Part shown: positions 33,036 through 41,682 of the stretch, piece after piece
How the letters are laid out: the number at the start of each line of letters is the position of its first letter
How positions within the stretch are numbered: the stretch's first letter is position 1
Source: Streptomyces sp. LUP30
Lineage (GTDB): Bacteria > Actinomycetota > Actinomycetes > Streptomycetales > Streptomycetaceae
Assembly (NCBI RefSeq): GCF_001746365.1
Contig: NZ_MJAJ01000014.1
Coordinates: 1,301 to 65,300, forward strand
Direction: 5' to 3'
DNA: 64,000 nt
Notes under the pieces: model-generated
Database searches by the model: none
What the model was told of the DNA's origin: nothing
What the model saw: the letters and a program-made list of their open reading frames with translations, nothing else
Position numbers and translations under genes: made by a program

Positions 33036-33194
33036 GTCTACCCCGACACCCGCAACCCGGAACTGCGCGACGCCCTCGCCTGCGCCGGAGTCCAGCGCGT
33101 CGTGTCCCTCGGCAGAGCGGGCGGTGTGCCACCGGGGCTCTCGCACGAGGCTTCACCCGTTGCAGCGGCTCATGCGCTGGGTGAACGAGAGTGA
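33036..33194 (+). pseudogene. LuxC-type acyl-CoA reductase, C-terminal fragment
   Basis: The rightward frame YPDTRNPELRDALACAGVQR, VVSLGRAGGVPPGLSHE matches the C-terminal part of LuxC-like acyl-CoA reductases. The expected end HPLQRLMRWVNESD is present one frame over, so a frameshift has occurred near 33150. The rest of the enzyme is absent. It is joined head-on to the mIHF-like fragment. Confidence 0.55.
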
Positions 33195-33199
33195 TCCGG

Positions 33200-34156
33200 T
33201 CACCGGGAGGCAGGGGTCCGCGGGCTCCTGCCTCCGGACGCCGGGGTGCGCCCGGGACCGACGGGGGCCCTCTCCGCGGCGGGCAGCGCTCGTGGCCGCA
33301 GGCCGACCACCAGGCCGGCGATCACCACGGCGATGCCCAGCCAGACCGACGGCCCCGGCACACCCGTTCCCGAGACGGCGCCGACGACCGCGGCCGCCAG
33401 GGGTGCGATGCCGGTGAGCAGCCCGGCCCGTCCGGCCCCCACGGAGCGGACCGTCGAGTACCACAGGACGAACGCGACCGCCGTCACCAGCAGCGTCAGA
33501 AAGCCGACGGCCGCCCACTGGACCCCGGTCAGCCCCCGCACGGCCGAAGGCCCTTCCCGCGTCATGCCGAGGACGGCCAGCAGCACTCCGCCCAGCCAGG
33601 TCGCGTGCACGGACACGCCCCACGGGGTGTGCCGTCCCAGCACCGGCACCGCCAGCAGCGTGAACGCCGCCTCGCAGCCCAGGGCCAGCGCCGCCCAGGC
33701 CACCCCGACCGCGTCGGTCCGGCCCGTCCCCTCCACCAGCACCGCGCCCGCCATCACCACGGGCGCCGCTAGCAGGACCTGCCGGCTGGGCCTGCGCCGC
33801 TCCAGCAGGGGGCCGATCACCCCGAGCAGCAGGGGGACGCACGCCACCGCGACGGCGATCACCGCGGGCTCCGCATGTGCGACGCCACGGACCACGGCCA
33901 CGTTGAACAGCACCAGTCCGGTCACGGCGAGCCCCACCAGCCACAGCCACTCCCGTCCGCGCGGCCACACCAGACGGGTACCGGCGAGCCGGGCCATGAC
34001 CACGAGGATCGCGGTCGCGGCCACATATCGGACGGCCTGGGTGCTGAACAGCGGGGCGCCCACGAGGGTGTGCGAGACGGTGACGCTGCTGCCGACGAGT
34101 GTCATCCCGACCATGCCGGGGACGAGCCGGGCGAACGAGGGGGAGGGGGTGTCCAT
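33200..34156 (-). CDS. EamA/DMT-family transporter
   Basis: A 318-residue protein with about ten hydrophobic helices in two EamA repeats (VGMTLVGSSVTVSHTLVGAP; VGVAWAALALGCEAAFTLLA), and segments LWLVGLAVTGLVLFNVAVVR and WYSTVRSVGAGRAGLLTGIA typical of RhaT/EamA drug/metabolite exporters. The ATG at 34156 is chosen because only 21 bp separate it from the divergent MocR start. The last about 30 residues are hydrophilic and Arg/Pro-rich. A MocR regulator beside an EamA exporter is frequent in Streptomyces; the substrate may be an amine or amino-acid derivative. Confidence 0.88.
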   Translation of the reverse strand: MDTPSPSFARLVPGMVGMTLVGSSVTVSHTLVGAPLFSTQAVRYVAATAILVVMARLAGTRLVWPRGREWLWLVGLAVTGLVLFNVAVVRGVAHAEPAVIAVAVACVPLLLGVIGPLLERRRPSRQVLLAAPVVMAGAVLVEGTGRTDAVGVAWAALALGCEAAFTLLAVPVLGRHTPWGVSVHATWLGGVLLAVLGMTREGPSAVRGLTGVQWAAVGFLTLLVTAVAFVLWYSTVRSVGAGRAGLLTGIAPLAAAVVGAVSGTGVPGPSVWLGIAVVIAGLVVGLRPRALPAAERAPVGPGRTPASGGRSPRTPASR

Positions 34157-34177
34157 GCCGTCCACCCTGCCCGCACA

Positions 34178-35806
34178 ATGGACGTCATGGGCAGGTCCAC
34201 AACCCCACCGTCCGAGGGGTCCAAAAAGCCGCAGCCGGGCATCGGCTCGGACTTCCTCCAACTGGACATCGGTCAGGCGCCGCCCGGCGGCCGTACCGCC
34301 TGGCTCGCCGACAGCCTGCGGTCCGCCATCGCCGACGGCCGGCTGCCCGTCGGCACCCGGCTGCCCGCCAGCCGCGTCCTCGCCGACGAGCTGCGCGTCA
34401 CCAGAGGCGTGGTCACCGAGGCCTACCGACGGCTCGCCGAGTCGGGCCAGATCGCCGGCCGCGGCCGGCTCGGCACGGTCGTTGTGGCGGCACCCGCCGA
34501 GCCCCGGGGCCGCATCCACACCGCGAACGGTCCCGCACGCCCCGGCGACCCCCACGACCTCTCCGGCCCGGCACCGGCCGAGCGGACGCACGGCCTTCCC
34601 GGCCCCGCACCCGGCGCCCCCACCCGAGCCGCGTCCGAACCCGGTCACCCCCTCTTCGGATCGGCGGTCCGCGAGGGAGTCGTCGACGCCCTGCGCGCCC
34701 TCCCGTGCCGCATCGACCTCTCCCCGGGCCTGCCCGACCTCGCCGCCTTCCCACGCACCGCCTGGCTGCGCGCCGAGCGAGCCGTCCTCGCGGGCGTCAC
34801 CCCGGCCGACTTCGGTTACGGCGATCCCCAAGGCGCCCCCGCCCTGCGGCGGGCCGTCGTCGGCTGGCTGGCCCGCAACCGCGGCATCCGCGCCGACCCG
34901 GACGAGGTGGTGATCGTCGCCGGTGTGGCACAGGCCTTCGTCCTGCTCGGGCAGCTCCTGCGGGCCGACGGCATCCGCCGTGTCGCCGTCGAGGACCCCG
35001 GATCCCTGGGCGCGCGCCAGCAGTTGGAGTACGGCGGCCACACCGTCGTCCCCGTCCCTGTGGACGCGGGCGGCCTCGACGTCGGCGCGCTGCGCGCCAG
35101 CGGTGCCAAGGCGGTGCTGTCGACTCCGGCCCACCAGTTCCCCACCGGCGTCGTCCTCGACGGGGAACGCCGGCGCGAGCTGCTGAACTGGGCGGCCGAG
35201 GGCGGGGTGGTGATCGAGGACGACTACGACGCCGAGCACCGCTACGACCGGCCGCCGGTGCCGGCCCTGCGCTCGCTGATGTCCGACGGCGTCTGCTACG
35301 CGGGCAGTGTCTCCAAACTGCTCGCGCCCGCGCTCCGGGTGGGCTGGCTGCTCGTCCCACCGGACCGGCTGGACGCCGTCGTGACGGCCAAGCGCTACGC
35401 CGACCTCGGCAACGGCATCCTCACCCAGCTGGTCCTCGCACGGCTGATGGACTCCGGCGAGTTGGAACGGCATCTGCGCCATGTCCGGCTGCGCCACCGC
35501 AGACGCCGGGACGCCATGCTGCGGGCCGTCGAGACACATCTGCCCGGCGCCCGCGTGCACGGGGCCGCCGCGGGCTTGCACCTCATGGTCACCTTCGAGG
35601 AGACGGGGACCGGCATCCGCGACACCGACCTCGCCGCGGCCGCGCTCGCCCGGGGCGTCAAGGCGCACCCGCTGTCCTGGCACCGGATCCGCCCCGGAGC
35701 ACCCGGTCTGGTCCTCGGTTACGCGGCGGGCGCCGCCCACGAGATCGACGAGGGCATCGCCCTCATCGGCGAGGCCCTGAACGAGGGACTCGCGGTGCCC
35801 GCGTGA
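34178..35806 (+). CDS. MocR/PdxR-type GntR regulator with aminotransferase domain
   Basis: 542 residues. An N-terminal winged helix (LADSLRSAIADGRLPVGTRL, LADELRVTRGVVTEAYRRLA) is followed by a linker of about 60 residues and a full fold-type I aminotransferase-like domain (FGYGDPQGAPALRRAVVGWL; STPAHQFPTGVVLD; VIEDDYDAEHRYDR). The PLP-Lys is in YAGSVSKLLAPALRVGW. MocR proteins bind PLP and often GABA or another amine and control neighbouring genes. The divergent EamA exporter is the expected target. The start is ATG 34178 or 34187; the 21-bp intergenic space suggests a leaderless mRNA. Confidence 0.92.
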   Translation: MDVMGRSTTPPSEGSKKPQPGIGSDFLQLDIGQAPPGGRTAWLADSLRSAIADGRLPVGTRLPASRVLADELRVTRGVVTEAYRRLAESGQIAGRGRLGTVVVAAPAEPRGRIHTANGPARPGDPHDLSGPAPAERTHGLPGPAPGAPTRAASEPGHPLFGSAVREGVVDALRALPCRIDLSPGLPDLAAFPRTAWLRAERAVLAGVTPADFGYGDPQGAPALRRAVVGWLARNRGIRADPDEVVIVAGVAQAFVLLGQLLRADGIRRVAVEDPGSLGARQQLEYGGHTVVPVPVDAGGLDVGALRASGAKAVLSTPAHQFPTGVVLDGERRRELLNWAAEGGVVIEDDYDAEHRYDRPPVPALRSLMSDGVCYAGSVSKLLAPALRVGWLLVPPDRLDAVVTAKRYADLGNGILTQLVLARLMDSGELERHLRHVRLRHRRRRDAMLRAVETHLPGARVHGAAAGLHLMVTFEETGTGIRDTDLAAAALARGVKAHPLSWHRIRPGAPGLVLGYAAGAAHEIDEGIALIGEALNEGLAVPA

Positions 35807-35816
35807 AGGGCCGGGT

Positions 35817-36177
35817 TCAACGGCCCGGCGCCGCGCGGATCACCAGGTCGACCGGGACGAGCGACTCGGGCCGGGGCGGTTTCGCCGAGTCGTCGATCCG
35901 GCTCAGCGGGAGCTGCAGCGACCGGGTGCCGATCTCCGCGAAGTCGGTGCGTACGGTCGTCAGCGGCGGCAGCAGATGCGCCGCCTCGGGAATGTCGTCG
36001 TAGCCCACCACGCTGATCTCACCCGGCACCGGCCGGCCCGCCTCGTGCAGGGCGTGCAGAACGCCGAGGGCCATCTGGTCGTTGGAGACGAACACCGCGA
36101 TGACGTCCGCGCGCCGGGCCGGCCGGCGGCCCAGGTGGTAGCCGGAGTCGGCGCTCCAGTCGCCGAACGAACTCATC
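35817..36177 (-). pseudogene. LacI-family regulator, C-terminal fragment
   Basis: The leftward frame ending at 35817 encodes VIAVFVSNDQMALGVLHALH, EAGRPVPGEISVVGYDDIPE and HLLPPLTTVRTDFAEIGTRS, the conserved C-terminal effector domain of LacI/PurR repressors. The DNA-binding domain and most of the first ligand subdomain are missing: homology stops at about 36175, exactly where resolvase sequence begins on the other strand. Confidence 0.85.
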
Positions 36178-36444
36178 GTGCAAGGCACCAATGAGGGCCT
36201 GGACGCCGCCCGCGCCCGCGGCGCCCGACTCGGCCGCCCGCCGGCGATGACCGAGGAGCAGGTACGTCACGCCCGCGGCCTACTCGCCCGCCCGGAGAAC
36301 ACCGTCACCTCGATCGCCAAGCTCCTCGGCGTCTCCCGCAACACCATCTACCAGTACGTGCCCGAACTCAAGGGTGGTCGACTCGCACTCGCTGAGGCGA
36401 CGAGCACGCCGGAACTGCCCCAATCCACCAGGGCAGAGGACTGA
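36178..36444 (+). pseudogene. Serine recombinase (resolvase) C-terminal fragment
   Basis: The frame encodes TNEGLDAARARGARLGRPPA, MTEEQVRHARGLLARPENTV and TSIAKLLGVSRNTIYQYVPE, the C-terminal DNA-binding HTH of small serine resolvases/invertases as found in Tn3-type transposons. The catalytic serine domain is absent. It abuts the truncated LacI gene, marking a recombination breakpoint. Confidence 0.82.
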
Positions 36445-36567
36445 TCACCGCCGTTTTGCGGCTGGTGACGATCCTGCCGGCTTATTCAGTCACGCGGCGA
36501 AGAGAGTCCGGTGGTGACTGCGGCGATCAGTGCCTGGAGCTCGGAGGTTAGACCATGGGCTCGGGTG

Positions 36568-37437
36568 TCAGGCGTCTTCGCGGTAGAGGTCAGTGAGCAG
36601 GGCGACGGCGGCGTGGGTGGCCGGGTGGGGGTCCTGTCGGCCCCAGATGAGGTGGACGGGGACAGGGGCAGCGTCGCGCAGGGGGCGATAAGTGATGCCG
36701 TCGCGGCGGTACTGGGCGACGGTGGCCTGCGGGGTGACGCCGACAGAACGGCCGGCGGCAATGGTGGCGAGCCAGTCGTCGACGTCGCGGGTGTACTCCA
36801 CGGCAGGGCGGGCGTGTTCGGGCCACAGTGCCAAGGTGGTGGTGCCGGTTCGGCGGTCCACCACCAGGGTGCGCTCGCGGATCTCCGCCAGCCGGATGCT
36901 GCGACGTCTGGTCCATGGGTCGTCGGAGGCGAGGGCGACGTAGCGGCGTTCGTGGCCCACGAGGGCGTGGGCGTAGCGGCGGGTGTCGACGGGGGCGCGG
37001 AGGACGGCCAGGTCGCACAGGCCCTCGGCGAGGCCGCCGGTGGGGGTGTTGTGGCGGATCAGGTGGAGTTCGACGTTGGGGTAGCGGTCGTGCCAGCGGC
37101 GCTGGAACTCGGCGGTGTGGCGGCCCATCGCGGACCAGGCGTGGCCGATGTGCAGCCGGGTGTGGCCGGTGGTGGCCTGGTGGACCAGTTCGTCGGCGTC
37201 GACCAGGAGATTCCGGGCGCGGGCGAGAACCTGCACGCCTGCGGTGGTGGGGGTGACAGTGCGGCTGGTGCGGTGCAGCAGTCGCACGCCGAGGATGCGC
37301 TCCAGTGCGAGCAGTGTGCGGGAGACCGCGGCCTGGGAGACGCCCAGCTCGATCGCGGCGTCGGTGAAGCTGCCGGTGTCGACGATCTCCACCAGGCAGC
37401 GCAGGTGCCGCAGCTCCAGATCTGTACGACCATCCAT
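36568..37437 (-). CDS. LysR-family regulator
   Basis: A 289-residue LTTR. The HTH is LRHLRCLVEIVDTGSFTDAA, IELGVSQAAVSRTLLALERI, followed by LLHRTSRTVTPTTAGVQVLA, and then a periplasmic-binding-like effector domain (LAEGLCDLAVLRAPVDTRRY; SIRLAEIRERTLVVDRRTGT). ATG 37437 opens MDGRTDLELRHLRCL. It is divergent from an EamA-type exporter, and ATACG-N5-CGTAT overlaps its start. A LysR/EamA pair of this kind usually means amino-acid or drug export under the LysR protein. Confidence 0.93.
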   Translation of the reverse strand: MDGRTDLELRHLRCLVEIVDTGSFTDAAIELGVSQAAVSRTLLALERILGVRLLHRTSRTVTPTTAGVQVLARARNLLVDADELVHQATTGHTRLHIGHAWSAMGRHTAEFQRRWHDRYPNVELHLIRHNTPTGGLAEGLCDLAVLRAPVDTRRYAHALVGHERRYVALASDDPWTRRRSIRLAEIRERTLVVDRRTGTTTLALWPEHARPAVEYTRDVDDWLATIAAGRSVGVTPQATVAQYRRDGITYRPLRDAAPVPVHLIWGRQDPHPATHAAVALLTDLYREDA

Positions 37438-37450
37438 ACGTCCAGCGTAT
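37436..37450. promoter_or_regulatory. LysR-type operator candidate
   Basis: ATACG-TCCAG-CGTAT is a perfect 5-5-5 inverted repeat overlapping the LysR start. A degenerate copy (ATGCATTTTGCGTAT) follows about 24 bp further toward the exporter. This pairing of a strong and a weak site is usual for LysR regulators. Confidence 0.55.
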
Positions 37451-37505
37451 AGCTGGGGGTTCGGATGCATTTTGCGTATGCGTCGGTCTGGCGGATGGTC
37501 GTGCC

Positions 37506-38399
37506 ATGACACTCGAAGCTCGCGCGGAGACTTCGGCCGCCGTGGCGCAGGCGTCGTCGCCCCGGTGGTCCGGGGTGGCGCTGATGATGGGCAGCGGCCT
37601 GTCCAACCAGGTCGGAGCATCAATAGCCGCGCTCGCCTTCCCGGTGCTGGGGCCGGCGGGAGTGGTGGCGGTGCGCCAGTGGGTGGCCGCCGTGGTGCTG
37701 CTGAGCGCCGGCCGGCCGAACCTGCGTTCATTCACCGCCGCGCAGTGGCGTCCGGTCCTTGGCCTTGCCGCGGTGTTCGCGACCATGAACCTCACGCTGT
37801 ATGCGGCGATCGACCGGATCGGGCTCGGTTTGGCGGTCACTCTGGAGTTCCTCGGCCCGCTCGCTGTGGCGCTGGCAAGCTCTCGCCGGCGTATCGATCT
37901 GGCCTGTGCTCTCGCCGCCGTGGTGGGCGTGGTGGTCCTCACCCGCCCCCGGCCCAGCACGGACTATCTCGGCATCGGCCTGGCCCTGATCGCCGCCGTC
38001 TGCTGGGGCTGTTACATCCTGCTCAACCGCACCGTGGGCGAGCGTCTGCCCGGGCTGCAGGGATCGGCCGCCGCCGCGGCCGTCTCCGGCCTGCTCTACC
38101 TGCCCCTCGGCGCTGCGGTCCTGTGGCTCCACCAGCCCACCGTCGGCGCCCTGCTGTGCGCGCTGGCTGCCGGTGTGCTGTCCTCCGCGGTGCCGTTTCT
38201 CGCCGACCTGCTCGCGCTGCGCCGGGTCCCCGCCCGCTTCTTCGGGATCTTCATGAGCGTCAACCCGGTGTTCGCCGCTCTGATCGGCATGCTCGTCCTT
38301 GGCCAGCACCTCGGTGCGGCATCGTGGCTGGCCATCACCGTGATTGTCACCGCCAACGCCGTCTCCGTGGGCACCGCCGCCAGCCACTCGGAGAAGTAG
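37506..38399 (+). CDS. EamA-family exporter (RhtA-like)
   Basis: 297 residues with ten predicted helices in two EamA halves: LMMGSGLSNQVGASIAALAF, VRQWVAAVVLLSAGRPNL, LAAVFATMNLTLYAAIDRIG, LGLAVTLEFLGPLAVALASS and, in the second half, LIAAVCWGCYILLNRTVGER and VPARFFGIFMSVNPVFAALI. The pattern GLAVTLEFLGPLAVA is characteristic of RhtA-type threonine/homoserine exporters. It is probably switched by the divergent LysR regulator through 37436-37450. Confidence 0.9.
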   Translation: MTLEARAETSAAVAQASSPRWSGVALMMGSGLSNQVGASIAALAFPVLGPAGVVAVRQWVAAVVLLSAGRPNLRSFTAAQWRPVLGLAAVFATMNLTLYAAIDRIGLGLAVTLEFLGPLAVALASSRRRIDLACALAAVVGVVVLTRPRPSTDYLGIGLALIAAVCWGCYILLNRTVGERLPGLQGSAAAAAVSGLLYLPLGAAVLWLHQPTVGALLCALAAGVLSSAVPFLADLLALRRVPARFFGIFMSVNPVFAALIGMLVLGQHLGAASWLAITVIVTANAVSVGTAASHSEK

Positions 38400-38539
38400 A
38401 CCAACCTCCTGCGGTGAAGCCGCGTCGACGCCCGCGCCTCGGTGTGCGCCTTTGCCGAGGCGGGCAAGGCGGCTGACGCGGGGTCCGGCCACCGGTCTTC
38501 GAGCGGGCGGGGGAGCGGTGGCCCACCGCCCGCCGCGCG

Positions 38540-38690
38540 TGGGGCGGACCGCACGAACAGGTCCAGGGTCGGTACGGTCACGAGGATCCGGCCGCCGGGG
38601 AGCACTCCACCGGGCACGCGGCACGTGGTGATCGTCTTACCGGGCCCGGTCGCGGACACGATCGTGCCCCGGGCCTCCTGCGGGGGCGCA
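38540..38690 (-). pseudogene. Superfamily II helicase, Walker-A fragment
   Basis: Leftward translation gives ARGTIVSATGPGKTITTCRV, then PGGRILVTVPTLDLFV. This is the motif I region of DEAD/DEAH helicases, with Walker A ATGxGKT and the following PTxxL strand. Nothing else of the helicase survives. It is probably debris of an integrative element, like the two short genes that follow. Confidence 0.55.
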
Positions 38691-38814
38691 GATGACCTTC
38701 CAGGGAATCCCACCCACTACGGAAACGCCGACTTCTGGTCTACCTGGTGTTTCTCGGAGGCTGATGCGCACGTCGCGGGGAGGGGCCCAGTCGTGCACGG
38801 CTTAGGGTCCGTAT

Positions 38815-39051
38815 GTGGCGCACACCTTCGAAGAACTCGTGGAGAAGCAACGCGGTGCCGACCAGGCGCACGCGACCGCACAAGCCCTACGCATCAAAGG
38901 CGACCCGGCCGCTTACGAGGCCGCATGGCAGGCATGGCGCGACCTCGCCCAAGACGTGCAGGGCGCAGTCACCGTACACGCGAAAGAGCGGGGTGTGATG
39001 CGGGCCGGCGTGGAGCTCGAAGTGAAGAGGGCGGTCCGACACCCCAAGTAG
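38815..39051 (+). CDS. Small helical hypothetical protein of mobile-element type
   Basis: 78 residues from GTG 38815: AHTFEELVEKQRGADQAHAT, AQALRIKGDPAAYEAAWQAW, RDLAQDVQGAVTVHAKERGV, ending VKRAVRHPK. It is almost entirely helical and highly charged. I recall very similar short proteins encoded in Streptomyces integrative elements and phages, where their function is unknown. No clear Shine-Dalgarno precedes the GTG. Confidence 0.55.
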   Translation: MAHTFEELVEKQRGADQAHATAQALRIKGDPAAYEAAWQAWRDLAQDVQGAVTVHAKERGVMRAGVELEVKRAVRHPK

Positions 39052-39063
39052 CGAGCGCGCGGC

Positions 39064-39264
39064 TGCGCCCTCGATCAGGACAGGGCCGCCGACGCTCTCG
39101 GCATGTCGCAGTGCACCGTCGAGCGCTACATCGAGGGCCGGATCCGCTGGCCCCGCGCCGACCCTGCCCGGTGCCTGGAAGACGCCGTGCGCGCCCGCTG
39201 GCAGGCCTGCGTCCGCGAATTCGCCCGCCACCAGGCCGCGACCACTACCGGGCTGGTCGGGTGA
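39064..39264 (+). pseudogene. HTH-like fragment in frame behind the 78-aa gene
   Basis: After the TAG at 39049-39051 the same frame stays open and reads LDQDRAADALGMSQCTVERY, IEGRIRWPRADPARCLEDAV and RARWQACVREFARHQAATTT. This is an HTH-like segment known from Streptomyces mobile-element proteins. The only internal ATG (39103) would remove half of it. Either the upstream start was lost or the TAG separates a once continuous gene. Confidence 0.4.
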
Positions 39265-39296
39265 GGGGCGCCGGCGCCGCGCGCCTCGCTACCGGA

Positions 39297-40010
39297 TCAG
39301 GTGATGCGGTGTCCTCCATCGATGTGCAGGACGGTCCCGGTGATGAATCCGTTGCGTATCACCGACAAAAATGCCTGCGCGATGTCGTCGGGGGTGCCGA
39401 TGCGGCGTGCCGGGAGTCGTGCGGCCAGCTCGGCGAAGGCTGCTTGTTTGTCCATGCCGAGTTGGTCCCAGATGGGGGTGTCCACCCAGCCGGGGGAGAT
39501 GACGTTCACTCGCACGGGGGCCAGTTCGAGCGCCAGCCCATACGCCAGTGACGCGAGCGCGCCGTTGGCCGCGGCCATGATGGTGTTCGACCCGTTCGGC
39601 CGGTACGCGTTGATGCCCGAGGTATAGGTGATCGAGCCGGTGACTCGTCCGGTCGCGTGTTTGCCGACCAGCCAGGCACCGAGCAGCTTGGTATCGACGA
39701 TGGCCCGTGCGGTCGCGGTGGCGACGTCGGCGGTCCGCCCGTACACACCGGTCGCGTCCGCAGCGGTGACCGCCACGTGCTCCACGCGCCCCACCTGGGC
39801 GAACAGCTCGGCCACGTCCTCCTCCCGCCCCATGTCGGCCGTGATCGTGGTGATCTTCCCGTGACCGGGGCGTTCCAGTTCCGCCCGGGCAGTCGCTAGC
39901 CGGTCCGCGGATCGGCCGACGATCGTCACATGCATGTTCTCAGCGAGCAGAGTGCGGGCCAGGGCAAGGCCCATGCCGGATCCGCCACCGATGATGATCG
40001 CGTCAGTCAT
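39297..40010 (-). CDS. SDR-family oxidoreductase without the YxxxK motif
   Basis: A 237-residue SDR. The cofactor loop is IIGGGSGMGLALARTLLAEN, the family strand reads TTITADMGREEDVAELF, and the end is ITGTVLHIDGGHRIT. Where classical SDRs have Ser and Tyr-x3-Lys, this has TYTSGINAYRPNGSNTIMAA, with no Lys four residues after a Tyr. A subgroup of Streptomyces SDRs shares this loss, and its chemistry is uncertain. The ATG at 40010 faces an XRE/MmyB-type regulator about 100 bp away, a common regulator/SDR pairing. Confidence 0.88.
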   Translation of the reverse strand: MTDAIIIGGGSGMGLALARTLLAENMHVTIVGRSADRLATARAELERPGHGKITTITADMGREEDVAELFAQVGRVEHVAVTAADATGVYGRTADVATATARAIVDTKLLGAWLVGKHATGRVTGSITYTSGINAYRPNGSNTIMAAANGALASLAYGLALELAPVRVNVISPGWVDTPIWDQLGMDKQAAFAELAARLPARRIGTPDDIAQAFLSVIRNGFITGTVLHIDGGHRIT

Positions 40011-40113
40011 GATGCGAGGCTGCACCGCCGGGCTGGTCTCCGGGAAGGCCGTGTGATTCCTGGGTGTGCCACGGCCACCCAGGAGCGTGTCGGCCGGTGG
40101 CAGACTCGAAGCC

Positions 40114-40950
40114 GTGAACGCTATGGCCGACTTCCTTCGGATCAGGCGCGGGCGGATCGGCCCGGCCGACGTCGGGCTACCCACCGGACCGGGCGCCCGG
40201 CGCACACCCGGGTTGCGCCGCGAGGAGTTGGCGGCGCTGGCCGGCGTGAGCGTGGACTACTACGTCCGGATCGAGCAGGGGCGGGAGACCGCACCCAGCG
40301 ACGCGGTACTGGACGCGTTGGCCCGGGTCCTGCGGCTCACCGCCGACGAGCACTCCCACTTGCTCGGCCTCGCCGACCAGGTCGCCGGGCGGACACCGCG
40401 CCGCCGTCCGGCCGACCCCCGGCCGGCCAGCCCTGGCCTGCGACTGCTGCTGGAGTCGGTCCGGCCCAGCCCGGCGTACGTACTGGACGATGTCAACGAC
40501 GTGCTGGCCTCGAATCCGGAGGGCCTTGCGCTGATGCCCGGGCTCGGCGACTGGCCGCCCGCACAGCGCAACACCATTCGGTACACCTTCCTGCATGCGG
40601 CCGCGCGGACCCTTTTCGCCGACTGGGACCGGGTGGCACGTAACTGTGTCGCGCACCTGCACACCGCCGAACTGACCGCTCCGGAGCGGACTGCCGCGCT
40701 GGTCGCCGAACTGGCAGCGGCCAGCGGCGAGTTCGCCGCTCTGTGGCACCGGCACGAGGTATGGGTCAAGCGCGCCGGTGAGACCGCGTTCCGGCACCCG
40801 GTGATCGGCCCGATAACCCTCGCCAACGAGGTGCTCAGCCCTGCTGGCGAGGGCCAGCGCCTGCTGATCTACCAGGCCCCGCCCGGCACGGCCGAGCACG
40901 ACTCGCTGGTCCTGCTGGCAATGACCGCCGAGGACGTGGGAACTCCGTGA
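40114..40950 (+). CDS. XRE regulator with MmyB-like ligand-binding domain
   Basis: About 278 residues from GTG 40114 (or ATG 40123). The HTH reads TPGLRREELAALAGVSVDYY, VRIEQGRETAPSDAVLDALA, and the C-terminal MmyB-like domain contains YVLDDVNDVLASNPEGLALM, FADWDRVARNCVAHLHTAEL and EVWVKRAGETAFRHPVIGPI. These regulators bind fatty-acid-like ligands and sit next to the oxidoreductase they control; here that is the divergent SDR. The end reads LVLLAMTAEDVGTP. Confidence 0.92.
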   Translation: MNAMADFLRIRRGRIGPADVGLPTGPGARRTPGLRREELAALAGVSVDYYVRIEQGRETAPSDAVLDALARVLRLTADEHSHLLGLADQVAGRTPRRRPADPRPASPGLRLLLESVRPSPAYVLDDVNDVLASNPEGLALMPGLGDWPPAQRNTIRYTFLHAAARTLFADWDRVARNCVAHLHTAELTAPERTAALVAELAAASGEFAALWHRHEVWVKRAGETAFRHPVIGPITLANEVLSPAGEGQRLLIYQAPPGTAEHDSLVLLAMTAEDVGTP

Positions 40951-41682
40951 ACTCGCAGTCGACGACGTGATCTGACGAGCGGCAGCCGCTGACACCGCAG
41001 CTGCCCGGCCGGGCGGCACCGCGAATACCAAGATGCTCCATCTGGTGGAAGGCAACATCGCCGTCGTGCGCGCCCTGGAGCCACGGGGCCCCCACGTCTG
41101 GACTGGATCCGCCGCGCCGCCACCACCCGACGCCTTCTCGACGAACCCGATGGCGCCGACCTGCTCGCGCTGCGGGCGCTCACCGGACCGCAGCGCGACC
41201 TCGCCGCGATTCCGCCCTGCTGGGTGGACTGGCCGGCGCAGGTTCGGTCCGGCTGTCTGTTGCGCCGGGGGAGCAGACGAAACGCTGCCCCGTGCACACG
41301 ACGTCATGGACGGCTGCGGCCGGCAACGGTGCGAAGAACTCACGGAGGGCCTAGCACCTGCTCGACCGCCGCCACACCCGCAACCACGGCGCCGGGGCGT
41401 ATTACGGCAAACGTGACGCCCGAACTGGCCGGGATACAGGTTCTGTACGACGTACGGATCCTTGCGACCGGCCGGCCCGTGACCGCTCCTGGCTGAAGCG
41501 GCCGGATGGACCGGGCCGCTTCACCCATCCCGTGGTTCTCGACGTTGTGTGCCGGCCCGTCGGCGGGCCCCGGCCCCGGCCCCGCGGAGGCGGCTGGACG
41601 AGTGTGATGAGACGGGGCGCGCCGGCAGCCCGGAAGTCGTCGTCGGCTGGGCTCCTTGGCCCCCGTGCAGGGCCACAACTGG
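40951..41682. other. Relic region without an intact gene
   Basis: 730 bp between the XRE gene and a strong hairpin. A rightward segment at 41095-41260 (LDWIRRAATTRRLLDEPDGA, DLLALRALTGPQRDLAAIPP) and a short one ending at 41496 look coding, but have no start, shift frames and match no family I know. Confidence 0.4.

Noticed and set aside
33200..35740. An 846-codon leftward open frame spanning the EamA and MocR genes
   Set aside because: Only its last 318 codons have membrane-transporter character; the rest is antisense to the MocR gene, which has intact HTH and aminotransferase motifs.
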